Shown: positions 55,288-64,000 of the stretch, in pieces
Layout of the letters: each line of letters opens with the position of its first letter
Position numbering within the stretch: position 1 is the stretch's first letter
Assembly (NCBI GenBank): GCA_002077045.2
Contig: KZ111168.1
Span: forward strand, 410,558 to 474,557
Direction of reading: 5' to 3'
Source of the DNA: Rachicladosporium sp. CCFEE 5018
Lineage: Eukaryota > Ascomycota > Dothideomycetes > Cladosporiales > Cladosporiaceae
DNA: 64,000 nucleotides
Translations under genes and position numbers: made by a program
Notes under the pieces: generated by a model
The model's database searches: none
Told to the model about the DNA's origin: nothing
Seen by the model: only the letters and a program-made list of their open reading frames with translations

Positions 55288-57355
55288 ATGGAAGATTTGA
55301 AGAAGCAACAAGCCGAACTCGAAGGTACGTGGCAGATCTCTTGTGCTCATGTTACATGCAGCAAGCTCCAACATTGGAGCATCAGCCACAGCTTGGAGAA
55401 GTATATGCTTCTGATGCAAAGGCACATTGGCGGTGCAGACCTGGTGTCTCACTCGTGAAGCTAGTCAAAGATGCTGCCATGATCATGCTGTAGCTCATGC
55501 CATTCAAGTCCTCACAGTACTGACACGATCACAGCCGGCGTCCAGAAGATCAGTATGGTTGACAACGACCCAACCCCGAAGAAGACCCCGGCGAAGACCC
55601 CAGTCAAGGCACCCGCGAAGAGCACACCAGCGAAGCCAGCAGCAAGCACTCCGGCGAAGAAGCCTGCTCCGAGCTCGACGCCTGCGAAAGCCTCGACTCC
55701 TGCTCCGAAGCCCGCTGCTGCGAAGCCAGCTTCGTCAACTCCAGCAGCGAAGCCTAAAGCTCCTGCGAGTGCTGCTGGAGATGCCCCGGCCAAGGCACGC
55801 AATGCGATAGGCTCGAAGAAGCCCGTACCTGCTGCCGTCACCGAGTCGAAGAAGCCTGCCGCCGCTGCATCGCCTGCTGCCGCCAAGAAGCCTGCTGCTC
55901 CTGCTGCGGCAAAGAAGCCGGCGGAATCTGCGAATGGCGCGGCAAAGTCTGCAGCAGCGCCGGCAAAGTCTGCTGCTGCACCTGCAAAGAAGCCGGCTGC
56001 AGCTGCCAAGCCCGCTGGAGGTATGGTCTCTGCGTCTGTTGTGAATTTCGGACATGACTGACTTCAATCAGGCGACGATGCAGTCTCAAAGACCACTGGT
56101 GCAGCCAACAAAGCCGTCAACAAGACGACTGGCACCGCCGGCTCAGCAGTCAACAAGACTGCCAACACAGCTACAGGTACTGTCAACAAAGGCGTCAGCG
56201 GCGCTACTGGTACGTCAGCACCTGCCTTCGATTTCGGAGGCGACACGTCGTACACTGCGCAGCTTCTCCCCGCTTGGCTCACTTCCAGGTGGAAGGCTGC
56301 GGATTATGCGTGCCGAGGCTGATGCATGCGACAGGTAAGCTCGACCAGGCCACTGGTGGCAAGACCGCGCCTGTGACGAAGAAAGTCAACCAGGCTACAT
56401 CTGGCGCTGGGAAAGGTGTCAGTGATGCTAGTAAGTCTGCTGCGGACGCTGCTGGTGCTGCGGGGAAGAATGTAAGTGATACTGCTGGTGGCGCTCTGGG
56501 CGACCTGAGTACTGCCGGTAAAGACACTGTTGGTGCCATCAAAAAGGGCGACATCAAGGGCGTCGGGAAGGGGGTTGTCGGTGGAGCTGGTAAGACTGTA
56601 TCTGGTGTCGGCAAGGGTGGACAGAAGACTGTCTCTGGTCTCGGTGATGGTGCCAACAACCTCGTTTCGGGTGCAGGCAAGAACCTAGGTAAGTGTGATC
56701 GTAAGATTGACCTATGCCAGGACTGTTGCTGATATCACTAAGGCGACACTGTTGGTGGAGGTGCTGTTGGCAAGGGCGTTAGCGACACCACTGCGAACGT
56801 CGGAAAGAGTGCTTCAACCGCCACCAAGGGACTTAGCAAGACTGTGGGCGACACCACAGGTGCCATCGGCAAGGGTGATATCAAGGGTACACTCGGTGGC
56901 GCTACAGGCGGCGTCGGAGATACAGCGTCAGGTGTTGGCAAAGGTGTTGGTGACACAGTCGAAGGCGTAAGTTGGTCCGCTCATATTGATTTCATTCTTA
57001 CTGACCGGTACGACAGCTCGGTGACAGCGTAGGCAACATGCCATACATGCCCAAGCGTGTTGGCGGCGCAGTCGGCGGCGTCACAAAGGGTGCAGGCGAT
57101 GCAGTATCTGGCATCACTGGCGGCGCAGGTGAGGGTGTTGGTAAGATCGGCAAGGGTGATGTCATCGGCGGCGTCGGCTCGACACTTGGAGGCGTCGGCA
57201 AGGGTGTTGGCGGACTTGCGTCTGGTGTCTGGGGAGGTATCTCAGGTAGCCACAAGGGTAAGGCGGAGACTGCGAAGGCAAAGGGAGAAGCCGCAGGCAA
57301 GGAGGCTGAGGGTGAGGCAGAAGAGGGGAAGAAGGAGGGTGGTGGGTTCTTTTAA
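55288..57355 (+). CDS. Lys/Ala/Pro- then Gly-rich repeat protein (LEA-like), copy B
   Basis: Six exons, 55288-55324, 55535-56020, 56072-56209, 56335-56688, 56743-56966 and 57017-57355, give 525 residues. Exons 3-6 have exactly the lengths of copy A, and exon 2 is one codon longer (an extra Ala). Four of the five introns also have equal lengths. This strict conservation of frame, despite many base changes, supports real coding in both copies. Composition and proposed desiccation or osmotic-stress role are as for copy A (29456-31521). Confidence 0.75.
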
Positions 57356-57639
57356 TAAGGGAGTGGAGTAGGAAACCGTATCAGCTCGTCGTGAGCATCA
57401 GGGCGGATCTCGAAAAGCAGAAGCAATTCAAGAGTCACTGTGGTGCAGAGAGGGTGTAGGTACCTATTCAAAAGTTGCACTTGGCAAAGAGACATTCATA
57501 CCCTTCTTATTAGCTAGGTGCTACAAAGTCCTTCATCCGTACGCAAGTGAGTAGCATCCGTGACCATCCGGTTCATACTTGCTCATCCAACTGCATACAT
57601 GGCTGAGGAGATGCTAATCCGCCAGCGGCGTGTCCCGTC

Positions 57640-58284
57640 CTATTTGTCACGCCTCCACGATGGCTTCTTCCTCGGGATCCCCTCGGTGCGCTCGCTATTC
57701 TTGTGCGTGCGATGAATGAGGGGAACGTAGCCAGGTGTGAGGCCAGTGCGTAATTTGCGAGTAGGTGGCGTAGGCATGTGTTCAGCTATGAAGCCACTGT
57801 AGCCTTGAAATGAGCGCAGGATGACCGGCTGGGCCACCTCGACTTTGCTTGGCATCTGCGGCTTCATGTTAGATGTGAAACCATCAATATCGATGGGCGA
57901 GCGTGGACTTACTATAGCCTTTTCCACCGTAGTATTTTGCATCCACGCCAGGATGGTTTTACTAATGGCTTCAGCCTCCTCGCTGTACTGCTTAATCTGC
58001 TCCGCCGTAAACCTGGGCTTGACCCGAGACTCCGCTTGGTGTTCGACCTTCTTGACAGCGACCTCGGCGTGGTTCTCCGCGTTCATGCCCATCACAGCAG
58101 CCTCCCCGTCACATGGCTGCGGCGCTTCGTTCTGAAGGGCGCTCTGCAGCTCGTCGATGGAACTGCGCACCTCAGCTAAGGCCTTGTCGATGACCTGGAT
58201 GCATTCCTCGAGCGTATTGTTGATGTGAAGCTGAGCAGCTTGGTCGACCCGATCGCTGAACCTTTGATCGACGAGTGAGTCCAT
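57640..58284 (-). CDS. Uncharacterised 214-aa helical protein, intact only in copy B
   Basis: A 214-residue frame transcribed against its neighbours. Residues 1-60 are helical with heptad-like Leu/Ile/Val (Q-A-A-Q-L-H-I-N-N-T-L-E-E-C type), 60-110 are Glu/Ala/Lys-rich, and the C-terminal third is Pro/Lys/Arg-rich with S-P-R-S-P and P-T-P-P-T motifs that look like phosphorylation sites. No catalytic motif or membrane segment. I do not recognise the family. In copy A the gene keeps only its first 15 codons and its extreme 3' end, so this is the sole working copy in the window, if it is a gene. Confidence 0.55.
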   Translation of the reverse strand: MDSLVDQRFSDRVDQAAQLHINNTLEECIQVIDKALAEVRSSIDELQSALQNEAPQPCDGEAAVMGMNAENHAEVAVKKVEHQAESRVKPRFTAEQIKQYSEEAEAISKTILAWMQNTTVEKAIVSPRSPIDIDGFTSNMKPQMPSKVEVAQPVILRSFQGYSGFIAEHMPTPPTRKLRTGLTPGYVPLIHRTHKNSERTEGIPRKKPSWRRDK

Positions 58285-60516
58285 CTTGTGGAGTCAGGTA
58301 TCGTAGATGTGTTCAGTACATTGCTCAAAACTATTGATAAGATCGCACATTTACGTGCCGCTTGGCATGATTCGATCTTGCAAGTGAGGAAGGAACCACC
58401 GTGCTTTGTGATGAAAGTGAAGCCAAATCCAGCGGGAAGTGATCTCAACCACCGCTTTGAAGTAAAGCTATGCCATGTGTAGATGATCCAACTTGCCTCG
58501 CAGGGTAGTCGATCAGTCCTTATCGATCTCTTCGCCGAATGCAGCGGCGTTACTAATCCGACTTGCGAGATGAGAACAGCAACTACCACAAGGACTCATA
58601 CTTCGACCTGATTCCGCAGCAAGCTCACGGTATCTTAGTGACGATAATTGCAATCACCGTCACGCAGCACTGATTTCCCGGCGGCCCTGCTTACCGGATA
58701 CGTTGCACAATTGCTCGTAGCGGGACGAGATGTCCAAGTATGGACTATCGTTCTAGCCGCTCGCTGACCACTTGAGTGACTTTCTTCGTTCGGCCGTCGC
58801 GTCGTGTAGGCGAGCAGAAATGCCCGCGGGAATGCTCGAACGATACAGCCTAGAGAGCATGTGCAGTCAAGCTGCAGGATATTGCTTCCGGTCGATACCG
58901 TATGGCTCGAGAGCACGATCAAGACCGCCGTAGCGATATCGTCGAGACCTGAGGCGCTGACTATCTTCGATTACCGTTCCTGACTCTTCAGGCTGTGCCA
59001 CGTTGCTTGAGTACATAGTCCTTTAGCCACAAGACTCGTGCGATCGATGGAATGCTGGATCTTACCCGCCTGAGGTATTATGCTGGATTCCCACGGCCTG
59101 TGATGGAAGACCAGGCGGCTCCCATAACGAAGCCGGCTAAGTCTGCGCCTGGACCTCATGGAATGCCTTCTACTATGCCGAGGAGACGATCCGTACTATA
59201 TGAACGAGGACTTTGAGGTCGAGAATTCCGAAAAGGATGACCTTGAGCTAACGATGGAAGGTGCTGATTCGAGACCGAGAAGTGAGTATTCGCTTTTGTG
59301 CAGAGTTGGAACACTTGCCCCCTTGCATTGATGAGCGAGATCTCGACGCCCCAGACAATCTACGGCACAGGTCAGAACGCATGTTAAAAGCTGCAGTAGC
59401 AAGTTGAATCGGTTGACCCGTAATCGCGTTAAGTGAGTCGCGATAGCGTTTCGATTCTTGCCAGGCTTCATGCTTTAGATTTGCAGATAGGCGTCAGTTG
59501 GAGCCGTGTTGCTGAGAGTTGCTCACTACTCAATCCTATCTCGACCTTACGGTCGACTGATACGGAGCTTCAAATAACAGCCGCGCATCTTCATCTGAAA
59601 CAATGTCCCAGGACACATGCAAACGATGAAGCAGCTCTCACCGGCAACGGCGGACCTGACTTCCGGAGGATCGCTTCTCTTTCGATCGTGTCACCTCATC
59701 CACGTGAATGCACACACACTCCATCTGCTGGATCACTTGAAACGCCTGCCAACAAGCAGACAGCCCCTTCAGTCGTACCAATACATGCTGTCGCCCTGAC
59801 TTCCCACAAGCTTGGAGGTCGCACGCCACAAACCTTCGTTCGAGATGTGTAGCGAACGCATCGGACACTGGTCGGACCGTCTGATCACCAGCCGCAGTCC
59901 AGCCGCAACCCGTCACGAACTCCGCAAACCTGCGGGGACTCCACAGTGGTACATTCGGCCAGAATCAGACATCGTGATGCTGGAAGTCGTTTCACGGTTC
60001 TTTCAGTTTGAACGAGTGGTGCGTTCTTGCAGCCTCATCAGCGCGAATGTGTAAATCGAATGCGAAATTCTCGATGCTCGAATGCTGCAACAAAACAGCC
60101 TAAAGACGTCACTTCTCGCAGCTGTGGAGGACCAGTCCGAAACTGCAGCGTTCAAGGGCTCTGTTTTCCCCACATCTCACGCACTCTAGCTCGCCGTCCC
60201 GCGCTACCATTCGCCAACGTAACGATGGAGTCTCCATCCCCCATCCGTGCCCGAATACGTGCCGAGTGCTGGGCAAGCTGCACGTCCTTCTGCGGCGTGT
60301 AGACGAACGTGTTGGCCATGTGCCGTGCGCGTGATGGCGCTCGCTTCTTTGCTGTTCCCCTCAACTTGGCGCGTGTCATCAATAAGCTCCAGTATAAGTC
60401 CTTAGCTTGCGCTCTTAGGCTTGCTTCGCGTTCTTTGTCGGCTTTGACTCAACTGGACTGGACGCCACTTGGACTGCTACTGGATTCTCGGACTTCTGGA
60501 CCCCATCACATTCAGT
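58285..60516. other. Non-coding or decayed stretch of copy B
   Basis: Counterpart of 31896-34431, with many substitutions and indels between the copies. No supported gene. The end should hold the permease promoter. Confidence 0.5.
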
Positions 60517-62831
60517 ATGGAGAAACACATGGAGAATGGCGTGGCGCACAAGGAGGTGCTGCACGATCATGATGTCTTGGGAAAGGATGTCACACGTGAG
60601 CAGGCCATGCACTTCGGTGCGTTGACCGAGGAGGAGCTTGTCATTGAGAAGAAGCTGCGGAGGAAGATTGATGCACTCGTTATGCCGATCGTCGTCAGCG
60701 TCTATCTGATGTGAGAGATAAACCTTGATTGGCGTCTACGCTCGTGTAGAGCGTCGTGCTGACTCTATTTAGGAACTACATCGACCGCAACAACTACGCA
60801 GCTGCCAAATTGCAAGGTTTGGTGGAGGAGTTGGACATGACGCCGGCTGATGTATTTGGTAATCCTGTCCAAAATGTTACAGTATAGATTGCTAAGATGT
60901 CCTTCGCAGTACCAAACGGGCCTGTCTGTTCTATTTGTCGGCTACGTCCTCATGCAAGTCCCATCGAACGCAGTACTTAACTACGTTGGACGACCGTCCT
61001 GGTACATTGGATTCTTCACTCTGCTCTGGGGACTGGTTTCGCTTGTCACCAGCCAGGTGCAGTCGTACAAATCGATCATTGGAGCCCGCTTCGTCCTTGG
61101 CTTGGTTGAAGCGCCTTTTGTGAGTCTGCGAGCGAGGCTACCTGCAAAGCTGTCAAAGCTGACTATTGTAGTTTCCGGGCGTGTTATTCTACCTCTCGTA
61201 GGTGGCTTGTCTTGATGCTGTTCAGTATTGCAGTGTGTACTGATCTATCGTCTAGTAAATGGTATACGAAGAAGGAGCTGAACTTCAGGAGTAAGTTGCC
61301 GCTGTCCTACGAGAAGTGCTCGATCTCAGCATTTGCTGACATCGAGCAGTGGCTCTGTTCTACAGCGGGAGTCTAGTTTCTGGAGCATTCGGTTCTCTCA
61401 TCGCCGCCGGAATCCTGAGTGGGCTGAAAGGTGTGCGCGGTCTAAGTGCCTGGAGGTGGCTCTACATCATCGAAGGCTCAATCACAATGGCACTGGGACT
61501 TGTCGTGATCTTCTTACTACCCGATTTCCCGGACACCTGGAAAAAATTGAGTGCTGAGGAGCGCCATGTAGCGAACAGACGCCTCGCAATCGACGCTGCG
61601 GAGGCCGATGTAGATATTGGGGGAGCCATGTCTCAGCTTACCGGAATCAAGCTCGCATTCACGGATCCCAAAACTTACGTGCTCGCACTTGGATATCATG
61701 GCATCACTGGAGCCGCTGGCTTCCAGGTGAGTCCATAGCACTCTGGACGGCACATTGCAAGCACTGACAAACGCAGAACTTCTTTCCCACATTGACGAAA
61801 ACGCTCGGATTCGCCAACATACCGAGTTTGCTGCTTTGCGCCCCGCCCTACATCTTCATGGTCTTTTGGTCACTCGGACACTCTCACATGAGTGATAAGC
61901 TGGGCAATCGCTTCTGGTGAGTCTGTTGAAACAGCGGAGTGATTGATCTAGGTGGCTGATGCATAATATCCAGGTTCTACATGTACCCGGTCCCGATCGT
62001 GCTTGTTGGGTGAGTCGAGGCTTCCCACCCCTAACCTTATCTCGCTGACACCCTTCCCGATGTTTTCTGTTTATGTTCACGAGCAGCTTCGGCGCTCGAT
62101 ACTTGTGAGTGTGGTCGTCCCGCGTGCAAGGGGAAATTTGCTAACCCGCCCTGTAGCTCTCTCTTTCTGGTAAATCCGACCCCAGGCCTCTGCCCCTGAC
62201 CTGGAGCTTGTCTGGACACTACTGACACGCCTGTAGCTCGTATTTATCTTCGCAATGAATGGCACGGTACGTAGCTCATCGCCGCCGCCGTCCCGGACCA
62301 CCACCGTCTACGGATTCTATGGTCTGGGAGATTTTGGGGCAGGACATACTGACTCCTGCAGATCTACGCCTGGATTGCGAACTCAATCCCACGTCCTCCA
62401 GCGAAGAGAGCCGCCGCTCTAGCCTTCATCAACAGCGTCGGCAACGCTGCTTCGATTTGGGTTTGTTTTACACGCCCAAGACATGCCAAATCACTGCTGA
62501 TACCTTCCTTATACGCCCTTCACGTACTTCCCCTCCACTAGTCCACACTATATACCAGCCATGGGGATCATAATAGATAAGTCTTGGGTCTCCCAGCGCG
62601 ATCGGGGCGGTTTTCTAATCCAAAACAGGCCTTACAGTCATTGCAGCCATTTGCGGCTTCCTCTTGCGCACGATGCTCGTCCGTGACAACAAGATGCTCG
62701 AGAGAATGGACGGCCAAGATACGGAGCTCACAGAGAAGGACTTGAAGCGTCTGAGGAAGACTGCTGAGGTTGAGGGCATCGACATCGCCGCAGCGAGGCA
62801 GCTGCAGAAGGGGTACAGGTACCTGATCTGA
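60517..62831 (+). CDS. MFS permease, anion:cation symporter (Dal5/Tna1-like) family, copy B
   Basis: Fourteen exons give about 507 residues: starts at 60517, 60773, 60910, 61172, 61256, 61350, 61777, 61974, 62087, 62157, 62237, 62362, 62513 and 62629. The protein is almost the same as copy A although many third positions differ, which points to selection on both. Exon 6 (61350-61726) is continuous where copy A has a 59-bp intron. Intron 61727-61776 has a normal CAG acceptor, unlike copy A. Intron 62461-62512 ends AT, as in copy A. The last intron begins ATAAGT at 62577 in place of GT. If these two junctions are not spliced as shown, the last one or two membrane segments and the tail are lost. 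Family and membrane role are firm; substrate unknown. Confidence 0.75.
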
Positions 62832-64000
62832 ACGCACCGACATTCTGCGATCTATAGCGCTGAATGTAGCAACGTCAAAGAGCTACTACGACGTGCAGAC
62901 ACTTCAATATGGGCAGTGTTTGCAGAGAAATACTGGTGTTATTCACCTGCGTCACGTGACATGAAGTCGCAAGCCCGGGTCTCGGCAATTTTCACTGGAC
63001 ATGCACAGTTGACTCTACGCCGCTGCGTCTTCGGCACTTCTGGTCAGGCCATTAACATTATGTCACTTACACAGGCATACGTATATGTCAAGGATGCAGG
63101 ACACGACAGCGCACAGTCAGGAGGTAGATGTAATGCGCGGCCCGCCATAGCGTTGCACACTCGCACACGCTCTTTCTGAAACCTTGCCGATCATTCAAAG
63201 CCGATCAACGCGAGCCCTCTTCTCACGCATGCCTGCGACCACTGAACGCTTGCTGGATCACTGTGACGCGGAATGAGTAAACCGGAAGACTCGGTCATCG
63301 ACCGAGTACTACTTTCACATCCGCACAACACGGCCACGGCACACGCCTTCCCAAATGAGACAGGAGAGCTCACATTGTTCTTGCAGACTAGCATTATCAC
63401 TCTAGACCGCCAGTAGACATGATGCCGACCAATTGTAGGTTCAGCCGTCTACCGACATGCTCCTGAGCTACGACAGGCCAAGTCATACCATCCTGATGAC
63501 ACCGAGAAAGCCAAATATCTACGCCACGAACATCTCATTACTTCCGGTCTCATCAATGCGCTGGACTGAACATGCTAGTACATTGACACAGAATCGCTGA
63601 AGCTGTCGCTTGAGCAGTCCAAGACCGACGCATGTGCATCGACCGAGTGGTGGCACCATCGTCAATCAGAGGTGTATCTCGTCTGGACTGCGGTGACTTT
63701 GAAGTCATTCATGGTGAGACATACCTATCGCGATTCAGGACCTTTCGTCTTGACTATACCTACTTGCATCTGTCTTGACACTGCCCCAACAGCGGTGGCT
63801 CTCGTCTCGGCTACGATGCCCTCGTCTCCTGATGTGTCTGCCTCTAGCTGATAAACGGTAGCTCGCATGTGTACAGCATGAGGCATCTCATTCCGTCAAA
63901 TACTGTCTGAGATCTTCGAGGCTACTCTATCGCAGTCGCGAGATGGACTGAACGGGTTTGACTATCGGGGGCTTTGAAGTGAAGCTGCCCCTCGTGAACG
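62832..64000. other. 3' flank of copy B, no gene
   Basis: Aligns with 36791-37910 up to about 63963; the last 37 bases have no match in the window. No supported gene. Confidence 0.5.

Larger units (their letters stand above)
51273..63963 (+). repeat. Copy B of the 12.5-kb direct segmental duplication
   Basis: Matches 25434-37910 in the same orientation, 25.8 kb downstream. It keeps the full 214-aa gene lost from copy A. The right edge is placed at 63963, where the match to copy A fades; only 37 bases remain in the window, so a later resumption cannot be excluded. Confidence 0.93.

Noticed and set aside
55512..56009. 165-codon Ala/Gly/Phe-rich frame on the minus strand
   Set aside because: It is the reverse complement of the Lys/Ala/Pro repeats of the LEA-like exon; the low-complexity sequence keeps several frames open.

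Overview
The window looks like nuclear DNA of a filamentous ascomycete (Pezizomycotina), most like a dothideomycete. The grounds are split genes with short GT-AG introns (41-125 bp, one of 210 bp) and CTNAC-type branch points, a HET-domain gene, a DUF3435 tyrosine recombinase, an AA1-like small secreted protein, an ACS-family MFS permease and a ubiquitin-eS31 fusion gene. Species assignment is not possible from this. There is one 100-base run of N (45809-45908). Exon joins given here were made by eye: reading frame kept across every join, splice dinucleotides and branch sites inspected. No transcripts were available.

Layout. (1) 1-25.4 kb is a sparse accessory-type region: a probable rhodopsin-like membrane protein, a JmjC protein with a cysteine-rich tail, an undescribed 495-aa protein, an AA1-like secreted protein, an RBR E3 ubiquitin ligase, two coiled-coil proteins on either side of a kinase-like protein without the HRD aspartate, a 697-aa acidic protein, a secreted or anchored 235-aa protein, and a six-exon gene (21555-24895) that joins a DUF3435 tyrosine recombinase to a C2H2 finger array. 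(2) 25.43-37.91 kb is copy A of a block that recurs in direct orientation as copy B at 51.27-63.96 kb. Each copy carries a C2H2 transcription factor, a six-exon Lys/Ala/Gly-rich LEA-like gene, a 214-aa gene (whole only in B; most of it deleted in A) and an MFS permease with many tiny exons. (3) 37.9-51.3 kb is single-copy sequence between the blocks: SEC24, a small membrane protein, a HET-domain gene, the assembly gap, ubiquitin-eS31, and three tandem F-box-like paralogues.

How it fits together. SEC24 and ubiquitin-eS31 are housekeeping genes; the rest is mostly regulatory or accessory. The left edge of duplicated copy A lies about 540 bp upstream of the DUF3435 recombinase, which is transcribed away from the block into the accessory region. 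This is the arrangement expected if a Starship-like element occupied the left part of the window, but no terminal repeats or target-site duplication were found, so it stays a hypothesis. The two block copies are mosaics of nearly identical and clearly diverged tracts, suggesting an older duplication partly homogenised by gene conversion. The MFS pair shows an intron present in only one copy and several non-canonical splice sites, although almost all differences in the flanking exons are synonymous.
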